Shown here piece by piece: positions 39,298 to 51,198 of a stretch of 64,000 bases of DNA. The translations under genes and the position numbers were made by a program. Origin of the DNA: Paralvinella palmiformis (taxonomy: Eukaryota > Annelida > Polychaeta > Terebellida > Alvinellidae). The stretch covers positions 308,501 to 372,500 of the forward strand of contig JAODUP010000131.1 of assembly GCA_025642065.1 (NCBI GenBank). The letters run 5' to 3'. The notes beneath the pieces are model-generated. The model was not told the origin of the DNA and searched no databases. It worked only from the letters and a program-made list of their open reading frames with translations. Numbering within the stretch: the stretch's first letter is position 1; every line of letters begins with the position of its first letter.

Positions 39298-40616
39298 TTG
39301 AAGAACAAACACATTGTTTATAAACAGCCAGTTGGAACTTGAATTGTTCAACAACAATCACAGTTTCACAATTAGTGTCAAGTTCAGTTTATAAACAGAA
39401 CTTGCAAGAATGCAACCAAACTAATTGTTATCAATTAACTATATCCCCATGTCACATGGGGCTATAGGTTTTTTCTAGGAGGCTACTGGCATGCTGATGA
39501 TCAAATCAAGTGATTAAAGGTAGATTACATACACTAATTGAAACCCAGAAAGCCATTATGAACATTAATATTACTAACAGTTGTGTCAGTTTGGTTGTGC
39601 CCAATAGGTTACACCCAGGAGTCTCTACCCCAAATATCAAGAGTCTAAAACATCAACTATTGTGGTGTAGGTGTATCTGATGCATCCAATCCATGTTAGA
39701 GCTTTTGTATCAAGTAAAACTGTTTGAGTGAACATAAGTGATTGTTTTTTTATTCTCCTGAGTAGTTGTAATTTCATGATATCAATTAAATACAAGCTGT
39801 ACATAATTAAATTTGCAACACATCATGTAACCACAGTAGGTCTGACATATGAATGATTCCATTGTGTAACAACCCAGTAATCAGACAGTATGCAAACCTT
39901 TTAACGAGGTTACAATATCAGATCTTTATAGTTATAAATGTACCCTTGTGCAGGTGTATACTGTTATTTACACATTATTTCAAATAATCACATAAACATT
40001 TGATGTGCTCTCCAGTTCTTCCTGTTATGACCTTACTGCCTATTATGTGGGAATTTTGTTGTGCATAAAGTTAGAACTTTTGTGCTAAAAGCAAATTCAG
40101 TTTTAACATGTTGACAATTCTGTGATGTGACAAGGAGTTATAACCTATTGAGTGATGGATGTCCTAATATTTAACATGGAGATATGTTGTCCATTTAGAA
40201 TAATAACAAATGTGTAAGGAGCAGTGTTGATCTTTTCTAGGTTCAGAATTGAGAACTGATTGAAATCATTGTATAAGGCCTAGTAAGGCACAATAACAGA
40301 ATCATACATTTAGAAACAGAGTCTTTTTCATCCATTTTATATAGTTTTTTTCATATACTAGTAATAAAGTTTTCAGATGAGGTACTTGATTTATTGAAAT
40401 AAAAAGTTTTAGCCAGATGGGGATGTGTGTCTGTTGATTCTCTGTGTGGGCTGATACTTCTGGCCTGCAACTTCCCTATTCCATATTGGCTACACACACT
40501 GTGTGTGTGTGTGTGCACTTACACACTGTTCTTTTGAGTGACAGCGAATACATACACAGTTTTATTGTTAAGTTGTACAGTTAATTTTAATTTTTCCTTC
40601 ACAGATAGTTTTCATT
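39298..40616. promoter_or_regulatory. Divergent intergenic region between CCDC57 and the LRR gene
   Basis: 1.3 kb separate the two start codons, and it must hold both 5' UTRs and the non-coding first exon implied by the acceptor at 40603-40604. No CpG-rich island or clear TATA box is seen; the region is AT-rich. A (GT)n run lies at about 40,498-40,517. A shared bidirectional promoter is plausible but unproven. Confidence 0.4.
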
Positions 40617-41733
40617 ATGGCTGCTGATGAGGAGATGGAACACCACTTGGAACATTGGAAACAGTGTAAAATGAAGGAAGCTCTGTGTGAAGATTGCTTA
40701 TCTCTAAATTTAGCATCACTTCATCTTGTTTCCTTGCCGCAGTCCTTCTCCATGATAGCACAAAACCTGCAGCAACTCTACTTAGATTATAATGAGCTCG
40801 TTGACTTAGCCCCAGGTGTATTTACTCTGCTGCCACAGCTAAGAGTGCTGTCACTCATTGGAAACAATATCAGCCAACTGCCTTCTGATATCAGCCTGAT
40901 GCGTAGATTGGAAGAACTTTATTTGAATGAGAATTGCATTAAACAGTTGCCATCAACATTTTTTCAGCTTAATCATCTGAAAGTGTTAAATCTGGTTGGT
41001 AATCAATTACAAAACTTCTTCATCCTCGTCGAGACAATGAAGTCCCTGGAATTCCTACATTTAGATGACAACCAACTGGAAGAACTTCCTGAATTGTTTG
41101 GCTTTTTGACTAATTTAAAATATCTTGATTTAGAGTCTAATCTGTTGACTTCTCTCCCAGAAAGTTTTGGCAGCTTACACGAGCTGGTTATATTAAACCT
41201 TAGTGGTAATAAATTGAAGTTTCTTCCACAAAGCTTTGGTCAGCTGGAAAGCCTAGAAAATCTTGACATCTCTTCTAATGGCTTGAAAGAGTTGCCACCA
41301 GTCATGAAGTCCTCTTGCTGTTTGAAAAAGTTCTATGTGGAGAACAATGATATTACAGACCTGCCAGATTGGGTTGGCCACCTGCCTGAATTAGTGGAGA
41401 TGTCAATGAAGGACAATCATTTGACTCATCAAGCAATTCCAGATTCGTTTGGATTGGTTAGTAAGAAGTTGCGAGATTTACACATGGGTGGTAACTTTAT
41501 GTCTTTATTACCAGACACAATAGGAGAATTGGAGAACCTGGAAAGACTACACCTTGGAAGTGTTATCATGGAGATTGAACGCAGGAATTTTCAGAATGGT
41601 AACTGGTTGTGGAAGATTCCTGATTCATTTTGTAAGCTGACGATGTTAAAGTCTGTCAACCTTGATGAAAATCAGCTCAAAGAACTTCCTGAGTCATTTG
41701 GATCTCTAGTTAATATGGAGAATCTTGATCTTG
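40617..41733 (+). CDS. LRR gene exon 1: start codon and most of the LRR solenoid
   Basis: One 1,117-nt exon encodes MAADEEMEHHLEHWKQCKMK, a short Cys-containing helix, then successive LRRs such as LEELYLNENCIKQLPSTF and LKYLDLESNLLTSLPESF. One repeat near residues 315-345 is longer and irregular (contains RRNFQNGNWLWKIPDSF). The donor GTGAGC at 41734 splits a Gly codon that continues at 42095 as GQNQLHDLPQSFG, restoring the repeat exactly. Read-through into the intron would end at 41823-41825. Confidence 0.92.
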
Positions 41734-44043
41734 GTGAGCATTTTGGAAGAATGAATTTTTTTAAAGCTTATTCCATGGCCACCTCCAGCCATTTAGTCAT
41801 ATGCGGTAACATCTCTATTCAATAAGTAGCTGAAGTGTATATACATGTATTAAAATAATTTATCAAATTTTTATTGAGCTAATTGTATAAATTATAATCT
41901 GACTACCGGTAATGCTAAATATTATCATTAATTTTTAGGCTTTTTAGATCACTACTGGTAATTGATACAGTAGAGAGCTTTAGAATCGCATTTGAAATTA
42001 GTACATTATAGAAATATGTTATCATTGTGTAGAATAATCAGTCGCTATATAAATATTATTGTGTGGTCTATGTATATCCTTGTTATATTCACAGGTCAGA
42101 ACCAGTTACATGACCTGCCACAAAGCTTTGGTAACCTGTGCTCACTACGTGTCTGCCAGTTGTCAAGAAATCACATTGAGATATTACCATCATCCTTTGG
42201 TCATCTCAGTAAGCTAGAGGACCTTAGACTTGATCATAATAAAGTACTTATTTATAAATCGCAAGTTTTATTTCACTCTCTTTGCCACCATTTTACTCAC
42301 TGTTATATTTTACATAATTCTTTGAAGTGATTCGGTTGAAAATTGTGCTAAATCGGTCACATATTTGAAATTGTTACTTAAAGACTGTATATCATTAGGT
42401 TTATTTTTATTCCTTTAAATGTTTGATTTTTGAATGAGCACAGACTGCATTCTGATTTCTGTGTCATTTCAGCTGGCAGAACTACCACAATCATTTGTTG
42501 AATTGAAGCAACTGAAGAGCCTTGATCTCTATAACAATTCTTTGAATGAGCTACCTCAGTGTTTGGAATTGTTAAAAAACCTTATTCGTCTGGATATTGA
42601 TGGGGTATGTCTTAGTTGGAATGTTTAATTGTTAGCCATTTCGGAGGTTATCAGATGCTTATCTCATGAATGAAAAAAGGGTGTAGCAAAAATGATGTTT
42701 ATCATAAATTAAGTCATGTGACCTGTTGTACGACAGATGTTAACAGCTCTGTTCTATTTTAGATTGTTATATCATTAATATCTCTCAATATCCAGTGATA
42801 ATAATTTAATCTTAGGAGTTATTTAAGGTAATAAAACCCAATTTTCCTTTTTATAATCTTCAAGCTGATCGTTGTTTATCCTGAAAACAGCTGATAAAAT
42901 GTACATTGCTCATCATCAGTGTTTAATTACAAGCACAGTTCAATTATCCCATGGCTAAATAATAACCAATCTGGACTATTGTCATCCCAGATCTATTGTC
43001 ATCATAAATAGCCGTTATTATGTACTGTAAGGGTGTAATGATGTCATATATGCAAGACAATTCAGTAGAATCAGTCACATTTCTGAAGCTATGGCATTAA
43101 TTAATTGTACCAGGCACAGTAAATGTTTTAATGTCAGTGCTGAGGAAAATATAACGTATTGTCAACTTGCCCCCATTTTGAAACATTGACAAATATTTAC
43201 TTAAATATATGTTCAAATTTTATTACCATCAATACTTTGTAATTCTGAATTATTTTACAAGATTGTGGCTTAATTTTGATTAAAGTGTAATGAATTTTAA
43301 TTTTAAATAATTGCTCATTGTTTATCTTACCAAGTATTGTTTGTTTATCAGTTTATATTGTCCAGCAGTTCGGAAAGACGGGAAGTTGATCTAGCTTTTG
43401 GGAAGTCCCCCTCTCTCTCTCTGTGTGTGTGTGTGTGTGTGTGCTGATCTGAATCCTGAAGTCTTGCAAACAATTAAAATGTTATACAAATTGTTAGCTG
43501 TATTCATGTCATATGTTGGTACACTACATACAAGCAGAACCAAACATGAATCCCTTTATTAATGTTCTATGTATCTAGCTGTCATCTTTTTTTAATAAGT
43601 CATTGATACCAGACCATCATAATGATCCCTGTCGTTCATTTATTCTAAATATCTTATCTGTCTGATAATCCTGTGTCATCAACATCTAGTCATGTTTATT
43701 CCTTTATCAGTTACATTTATATCACCTCTGATTTGGTAATATATAAGCTAACTGTTTTAACATTCTTAGCTGTAGAGTCCCTGTGACCTACCTGCTTCTG
43801 TATATACTCGTGTTCAAGTCGACCCAGCAGATAAGTTGAGGTCAATTTTTGACCCTGTAATTCTTTCCTATGGCATATACTTAATGTATAAGTTGAGGTC
43901 AAGTATTGGCTTAAAATCCCTAAAAATGAGAATCACTATTGTCATTCCCATCATTCCTGAAAAAGCTGACCCAGTCATTTTAAACTCATGGTGTCAGCAA
44001 GTGCGTCATAAATATATCAATATCAATTTCTTCACTGGCAGCA

Positions 44044-44074
<31 letters not shown>

Positions 44075-46773
44075 GATTTTTATATTATCGCTAATTATCT
44101 GAAGGTGCCGGTAGTTAACAGCGTGTGACTATCAAGTATTTTTACATAAAGACTGGCATGTTTGTGAGATCCAAGTAACAGTTTGGTGAAAATTAATCGT
44201 AATTTATTGAATAAGGCTAGTAGGCAGAGATGTGGTGATTTTGTTCCAACTATGGCTCACACAAACACGCCTGATTGTAACTTCAATTGGCAAGTGTTAT
44301 TAATTCATTGTTTCACAGCACATCTGGAGATACTGGTAGGTAACAGCGTGTGACTATCACGTATTATTACATAAACAGCGCCATGCTTGTGAGATCCAAA
44401 TAACAGTTTAGTGGAAATTAATTGTTATTTATTGAATAATAATGGATTAGTAAGCTGCGATGTGATGATTTTATTCCGACTGGCTCTTATTGGGTTGAAT
44501 CCTATAATGCTGAGCGTCAAGGATGGCCGAAAACATCTTTCCTTCAGCTGGTAGGAAATATGACGCATGTATAGGTCGAGGCACTTATGAGAACTCCCTT
44601 TTCCCTCCCGAAAAAATCAACTTATACGCGAGTATATACGGTACATATATGTTTCTCTGCAAATTCTCACTGTATTGTTATTTTGTGTTATTCTTCAGAA
44701 TGCTTTTGATATTCCATACACAAAGGTGCCACAGGTGATACACAGACTGAAGTATCCCCCACAGGATGCTAGTAAAGCCGATAACTGGAGAGGACGTTCA
44801 CGAACTGATGCCATAAAAGCTGTATGTATCTGTGTGTCTGTTTGTGTGTGTGTGTGTGTGTGTGGTTATTGTTACATGATTTCTGTCTTTTTTAATACTA
44901 TTTTATAATCTTGGAGAGCCATTTAATTGTTGTGGGATTATAGCTCAAACAGTGTAGGTTTGGAACTAATTAATATCAATTTGGTTTAGACAGGCGTTAA
45001 AATATATATTGGACCATCTTTACATTGGCCATAAATTGCAGTGTACATGAATTAGAAAACTGTTTTGACCAAGAAATAGTAGTCTCATTATATTTGTAGT
45101 TGTCCCTATTAAGGGTTAAAAAGGTAAATAACTGCCAAAATAGCAGTAATTTTATATGACTGGCTACTTCAATTGAATGAGATGGATATAATATGTTCTT
45201 TACTCTTTCTTTCACTATGAGGAATTATTGTAAACAAATTTACAGTTTGCAATAGATGGAGCATATTCAGACAACCTTGCCAGTTACTTGACTAGATGAA
45301 AATCTCCTACTATTGCGCTGCAGCCAGGATTCAAACCTTTGACATCCATCACAACATGACTAAGGAGACTCCCACACTAACTCACTAAGTCATAGATATA
45401 TATAAATATGACACACACAGACAGACACACACAAAGTAAATCCTTTCAAGGTGGACCTCAGTTGAGCCATTTAGAGAGTATTAAAAATAGAGATACAATC
45501 TTGTTTATGATAACATTGGTATAAATTGGAAAATGTATAAATCCTGGAATTGTTTTGTATCATTTGCATACAACAATTTGGTATTTATTAGATGTGACTG
45601 CCAAGATACATCTACAGGGAAGCAGATATTTCCTGGCTTATCTCTGAAATTTAATGGGGATCCACAAGCATAAGATTATAAAGCACATTGTGGGCCATTG
45701 GTAAATAACTTGGCGAGATGTTGGTGCCTTTTCTGTTTGAAGGAGGTGCAGTGATGAAATTTGGCTCATGCAGTGTAAGATGCAACCTAACTGACACTCC
45801 CTTCTTATTTCAAGTTTAATTTTTAATTTAGATTTATACTGGATTGTATAAATACTCATTTTTATTCGCAACTGAATTAACTACTTTTTCAGGTTTATTA
45901 TAATACATTAAATAGAAGTAATAAATTTTCTCAAATTGTTATTATCTAATACTGATTCTGTACTTTCAGTTTTAGAGTCATTAAAGAATCATTTCTGGTT
46001 TTCATAATTGCTATTATAATTTAATATACATTTGTTAATTGTTTTTAGCTTGCTTATTTTCCTGTATTTAGCTGTCATCATTGTCTTGTGGTCACATTTG
46101 AGCAAAATTCATACTGTTGCCTATTTTAAATTGAAGGTAAACATATTGTGCACATTATTTCATTAATGAGACACATCAAGAATACAAGTTGTTTTTATTT
46201 GTCTAAAGCAATGACATCAACTCCAAGAACATTATATTACTACATAGTTGAATGTTTATATTGAAAGTATGGATATTCATAAATACAGATTACAGTACAA
46301 ACATGTACTAATAATTCATAAAGAGTTAAATAAGACAGTTGATGTTATTCTGTAACCTTATATTGTTAATATTTTAACATTGTTTAATGACAAATGACGA
46401 AGTATTCCTTTGTTTTATCATCAGTTACTTGTTATGTGGTAATTGCTTTATATTGTAGCTGCAGTCTGACAATGGGATGATGGGTGTAGATAAATCTAAC
46501 ACATCTAATGGAAACAATATTGTGATGAATGCTGTGAGATATAGCATGTCATTGTGGAGGTTTGTCAGTTTATTAAATGTCCATTCTTCGAAGATATCCA
46601 TTATAAAATAGTATTTTCTTGTCTTGTTATACAGTTAATTTTCTTATACATGAGTTATATGATATTTTTATTACATCAGGTCACATGGAAAAGATCAGAC
46701 ACGTGAACAAGATGACAGATCTCAGGGCCACTCTAAAGAGATCAGTGCAATCTCGAATGATGGCAGTGGTGAC

Positions 46774-46812
<39 letters not shown>

Positions 46813-49800
46813 GGTGGTAGCGATGGTGGTGGTGGTGGTGGCAATGATGATCATGATGAACCAGGTAATATATTATTCATGATGTGGATAGTTCTGTTTT
46901 GTCAGTCTGCAGTTTTCCATCAACCATCATTTTTCACAAACTGTTCGGCATCACAAAATTATGTGGCTTTGGTTTCACTAGAAATATCAATGGCTACCAG
47001 TAATTACAAAGATCTATTTAGAAGACAATTTTTGGATGTCACAATAGTAAAAAATCCTCTTTTTTCACCTTTTTTATTTGAGCTTCTTTCTTGCTAAAGA
47101 AAACAAATCATCCAAACACGGGCATGAGCCAGATCAAAACCCACAACACAGAAATATATCACTGTGCCATCATAATACCCCTTTTGCACCAATGATCAGC
47201 TTTATGTATTTCTGTGATATCACTAGAAATATTGGTAAAGAAGAAGAACAGTATAATAACAATATCAGTCATAATAATATCCATTTTTAAGGTGCCTATT
47301 CATGTCTAAGATGCTGTACAATAAACACCAAGGATAAACAAATTGTTAGGAAAAGCTGAAATTTTACTATAGTTTTAATTACTAATAAGATTTCTGTAAT
47401 GAGGGAGTTTTTAGTTTCAGCTTAAGACTGTCAATTTTTATCTGCTGTAGCATCTTTATATGGATCCTGCTACATTTCTGGCACACAAACGCTGTGCCTT
47501 TTCTCTTAGAACACTGTTCTATAAATAGCCTTTCAGATGCTAACTTCTGGTTTGTTGATATGACAGTAGTTTGTGCATATTTATATTGATGACAGTCTAT
47601 TTAGAGAATGTTAGGATGTTGATTTGGTACTTGGTCATCTTGTTTGTGGGTAATTAGGTCTGTTGGATTAGGATGGGAGTAACACGCTGGCACTTTCTGT
47701 TTCTCTTCATTAGCTATCCATGTGTGTGTGTGTGTGCATGTGTGTGTGTGCGTGCACGTATATTTATACATCTGTCTGTTTTAGCTATGGAAAATGTATC
47801 AGCGTCTACCAATGATGAAGACTGGGATAAAGAGATAGAGAATGTGGCTCTTGATAGTAATCCCTACAGTAAGTGTTTTAATATATTAGCTGAAAGCATA
47901 ATCATGACAAATGTTAACTATTAATTGTGTGTGTGTGTGTTTGTGATCATCAAAAATCACATTACATATATTGGAATTAGATGTGATCGAGTTAGTTTAG
48001 TTTTTACTGAACTATCAATACAAATTGATATTATAATAATAATAATATGTGACATTTAAATAGCACCCTATTCAGCTAGATAGCTGCTCTAAGGCACTTT
48101 ACAGTATTATAATCCCTGACTCAGACCTGTTCCAATCCAGCACCCATCTCAGTTCCCAAGGGAGCATACAATGCATGCTGCCATTATAGGTGCAAAGCAT
48201 TACTCAAACACATAGCCATCACGTCCTGTAAGATTCTCATTTTTATGGATGTGTGAACCAGTCGCCAACATGACAGCAGTGCAGCTTCCGGAGCCTCGAA
48301 CCTGTGACCCTTTGGCTACGAGTCCTACACTCTAAGTTTAGCTAACTGCACTATCACGGCACAACAAACTATTTTCTTAGCTTTTTCTATAATTATACAA
48401 TTGTAAAACACAACTCACGCAAACAGTTAAAACATTATGTGTTCAGTTAGTAATTAATATTTTGAAGTACATTTAGGGGAGCCTCCATGGCCTAACTGGT
48501 AGCACAGTTGGCCACAGATCTATAGCACCTGGGTTCAAACCCTGGCCGGGCTATATCAAAAGGGTGTTTCATCTTTCACTTCACCTCATTACTGTTTAAG
48601 GTCACTCGGCCCATTTAGCCTACCATGTGCCGAAATTTAAACATCAGCATTTGCAGTACATTAAGACAGTAAGGATTTTGTGTCGTGATAAAATCTGATT
48701 GTCTTAAAAAAGACAAGAGTGAGCTTGTCATGTTATGATTTAATTTAGTTTGGACTTTAATGACAATCAGAGCTCCATGATCTGATGACTGTCTGGAGTG
48801 TTTGTCTTAACTCTAAAAGTAGTTCATCATAAATATATCATTATACCAACAGAAAAATCATATTTATGAACATGAATGAATACCCAGGATCTGTATCCAG
48901 CTTTACCTTCAAAATGATCACACCTCCAGTGGCCAAAATCTCTTTAGTCATTAGATCAATGTGAATGTGTTCTAAACATATACCTAGTGCAGATATGTGT
49001 ATCCATAGTAGTTTGTCAGGCTTGGCTTAATGCGGCTATTTGCTGTATCCAGAATCAATGTTAAACATTGTTTTGCTGCAAAGATAGTGTACTCGCATCA
49101 TATTAGGTGAGTTGGTGTATAAATATTACAGCAATGCAACTCTGTTTTAGCTTTGGGAAATATATCAACTTGTACTGATGGTGAAGACTGGGATAGAGAG
49201 ATAGAGGATGTAGCTTTTGGTGCTAACATTTATGGTAGGTACTTACCTAGATGCCTAAATTGGAAAAAGTTAATGTACGGGGTTCTGTGCTAACTGTTGA
49301 TAATAAGGATTTTTTCTTCTAATTATTTAAGCATAATATCAAACAGCTTTGATAAGAAATTTGGCTATTAATATCTAAATTGATCCTTCATGCAAAAGTT
49401 ATAAAAAAATCCTCCAACTTTTTCTCTCTAATGCTTCCCCTAGAATTAGGATGCTTAAATTACTTCACAAGAGGTTAGATAAAAGGATGCAAAAGCAGTC
49501 TCAGTAGACCAATTCAATTACCCCTGCTGCCACCATGAGACTGAATTTCACACTACAGTCTTGGGTTAGAAGTCTAAGAATCACTGTGTTGCATGGCAAT
49601 TTATGTGTGTAGTGGCCGATAAATGTCTTACTGAAAAGCCATATATACTGTAGGCTATTTACCACCTATATTTGGATTTTATTTATAGTTTTGCATTTAA
49701 TAGGAATGGCATAAACTTCATCCAATAGATATATGTCTAGTTCAAACTTATTTTTTGTATAACTTTTGCCATCGGACATGATGATGTGAATGGATTTAAT

Positions 49801-50946
49801 CAACAATCACATAGATTATAATTCGATTGGTGATTCCTATTACTGTAACGTTGGTATCTATGAACTCTTTTTTTCTGAATCACTCATTCTTGCAATGTTT
49901 ACTACATGTAAATGTCAAGGGTGGTAATACTCTAATGTAATAAAAAAATTCTTTAATAATATACAGGTGATACATATATGATTGGTTCCCAGGTACAAAT
50001 AAAATAATATTTCCAAAGCTATATTAAATATTTAAACAATCTTCATTAAAATCAATTTAAATTCAGCTAAAGGCTTCATTTTAAAATCCATTGAAACCGA
50101 TGATAAAGAATCTCCTACAAGTCAGCATGAATAACTAATGCTTAGCTGTGTCATTCATCTAAAAGATTGGTCCTCTAAAATCATTGGGTTATATCCTGAT
50201 AAATAGTGTATTAAATCCTTTGGAAAGACACAATCGTTCAGCTGAAATACTAGTCTCAGTCTCCATGTAATATGAAATAATTTGTTAAAAGATTTCCAGT
50301 ATTTATTGATAGTGAAAAGTTGCCATCCCATGTTAACAGTGGGTGCCCTAGCTGTTTCTAACCCGAGACCGCAGTTAGTAACTGATGTAATGCATTTTAC
50401 CTGGATTGGTCTATTTGGGTACAACATTAAATATTCAAAAGGTAATTAATTAGCTAGGTGTCATCTAGGATCAGCTTTATTTTTGCTCGCCTCATCAGCT
50501 TTTTATATATTATTAACGTCAAAGTTTGGAGTAAATATTTCATGTAGTTTAGTTTCATCTTGTTGTTCTTTTTGTGCTGATTTAAAATGTTATGATAATG
50601 TATACACTTAATATATTTGTTGTTATATATTTGACATCTTGTTTCAGGAATTCAGCCACAGTGTGATTACCCAGAGCCATATGAACCTGATGCAACAACC
50701 TATCAGTATATAGGCACAGATCATGTGTTCCTTCCGAGTACATATCATGCAAAACCTGTGTTTCGAGTCTGTGACAAACCCATCGTACCTCGATACATGG
50801 AGGCAGGACAGTTTGATGATGTGTCAGATAATGAGCCGTTTGAAAACGATGCAACTATTCAACTTTGTGTAGCGTCTCAGCAAAGGGGGAATCATTCTCT
50901 GGAAGAGCATGGCAGACAATTTAATCATGCAGCTAAAATATCTTGA
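40617..50946 (+). CDS. SHOC2-like leucine-rich repeat protein with acidic/duplicated C-terminal exons
   Basis: Nine coding exons: 40617-41733, 42095-42243, 42473-42604, 44699-44821, 46459-46559, 46680-46864, 47785-47868, 49151-49234, 50648-50946. They total 2,274 nt (about 757 residues) with phase kept at each junction. A TTTTTCCTTCACAG acceptor ends at 40604, 12 nt before the ATG, so a non-coding 5' exon lies upstream. Residues from about 30 to 500 form a continuous solenoid of LxxLxLxxNxLxxLPxxF repeats of about 23 residues, the SHOC2/Ras-group type; such solenoids bind proteins. After it come a Ser/Asn-rich linker, 13 consecutive Asp, a Gly run, two homologous 28-residue units and a Pro/Tyr-rich tail. 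No signal peptide or membrane segment is visible, so a cytoplasmic protein is likely. I do not recognise the orthologue; similarity searches would probably label it soc-2-like from the LRRs alone. Confidence 0.88.
43797..44643. mobile_element. About 850-bp relative of the TATACTCG family with internal duplication
   Basis: The left end has CTGTATATACTCGTG and the right end, reversed, has CCGTATATACTCGCGTATAA. Both continue into ATAAGTTGA-like text. The terminal motif matches that of the 20.5-kb element. The interior contains a direct repeat of about 160 bp at 225-bp offset (44,106- and 44,331-; both contain TAACAGCGTGTGACTATCA). It sits in LRR-gene intron 3. Confidence 0.65.
45215..45395 (-). 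mobile_element. tRNA-derived SINE, family D, copy 2
   Basis: Minus-strand reading gives a tRNA-like head with GGTTTGAATCCTGGC, then GCAATAGTAGGAGATTTTCA, GGCAAGGTTGTCTGAATATG and ATTGCAAACTGTAAATT. It parallels copy 1 with point differences. In LRR-gene intron 4. Confidence 0.6.
46680..46864 (+). CDS. LRR gene exon 6: poly-Asp / poly-Gly low-complexity segment
   Basis: In the phase set by neighbouring exons this exon reads SHGKDQTREQDDRSQGHSKE, then 13 Asp (GAC plus 12 GAT, 46771-46809), EGGSD, six Gly and NDDHDEP. The Asp run is a coding (GAT)n microsatellite and should vary in length between alleles; whole-codon changes keep frame. Another frame gives a Met-rich reading, which is a shadow. 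The donor GTAATA is weak, but phase into exon 7 is correct. Confidence 0.75.
47785..47868 (+). CDS. LRR gene exon 7: first copy of the E-D-W-D exon
   Basis: 84 nt between TTTTAG and GTAAGT, phase 1 on both sides. It encodes AMENVSASTNDEDWDKEIEN followed by VALDSNPY. It pairs with exon 8, which has identical length and phase. The unit is acidic with a single Trp. Skipping it would keep the frame. Confidence 0.8.
48030..48365 (-). mobile_element. tRNA-derived SINE, family C, copy 1
   Basis: Shares order and sequence with 55690-56020. On the minus strand it begins with a tRNA-like head (box A near TGATAGTGCAGTTAG, box B GGTTCGAGGC) and ends in (ATT)n preceded by TGCTATTTAAATGT. Conserved blocks include CAAACACATAGCCATC and TGAACCAGTCGCC on the plus strand. 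The end of the tail resembles L2-type LINE tails, which is inference. Confidence 0.75.
48478..48650 (+). mobile_element. tRNA-derived SINE, family B, copy 2
   Basis: Head GCCTCCATGGCCTAACTGG, box B GGGTTCAAACCC (a near-consensus Pol III B box), tail CCCATTTAGCCTACCATGTG. In LRR-gene intron 7. Confidence 0.75.
49151..49234 (+). CDS. LRR gene exon 8: second copy of the E-D-W-D exon
   Basis: 84 nt between TTTTAG and GTAGGT, phase 1 on both sides. It encodes TLGNISTCTDGEDWDREIED followed by VAFGANIY. Fourteen of 28 residues match exon 7 without gaps, with the core EDWD-x-EIE intact in both copies. Exon 8 then joins the terminal exon as Y-GIQPQCDYPEP. Confidence 0.8.
49505..50413 (+). mobile_element. 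Two-copy TA-flanked inverted-repeat element, copy 2
   Basis: Starts TAGACCAATTCAATTACC and ends ATTGGTCTA, an exact 9-bp terminal inverted match (TAGACCAAT). It has the same interior order as copy 1, but about 100 bp shorter through deletions. Lies in LRR-gene intron 8, just before the last coding exon. Confidence 0.7.
50648..50946 (+). CDS. LRR gene exon 9: terminal coding exon
   Basis: It starts after TTGTTTCAG and encodes GIQPQCDYPEPYEPDATTYQ, a segment with VFRVCDKPIVPRYM, and a polar end with TGA at 50944-50946. No domain is recognised; Pro, Tyr and acidic residues are frequent. The nearest AATAAA on this strand is at about 51,619, beyond a SINE, so the 3' UTR end is uncertain. Confidence 0.8.
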
Positions 50947-51198
50947 TATTTTTATATCTTTGTAAATAGCTCTTAAAGAATGCAATAACTTAATTCTTGT
51001 CGTATTTTAACTGAGTTTTGCTGTTTTTATTTGTAGTGTAACGAGACAAAATCCAATATAAGACAGAAATTAGCATATAAAACAACTTCTTACTATGTCA
51101 AGGTTGAACATTACAGTTAACAGGAATAACTTGAAATGGAATTCCTTGTCTATATTCTTCTCACTTTATTTATATATTACTCTTCCATACAACACTGT

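Noticed and set aside
46619..46882. 87-codon ORF with a run of Met
   Set aside because: Out-of-phase reading of the (GAT)n tract; the spliced phase gives poly-Asp.
50155..50427. 90-codon ORF similar to one at 35093-35281
   Set aside because: Similarity comes from two copies of a transposable element, and the frame is not kept over the rest of the element.
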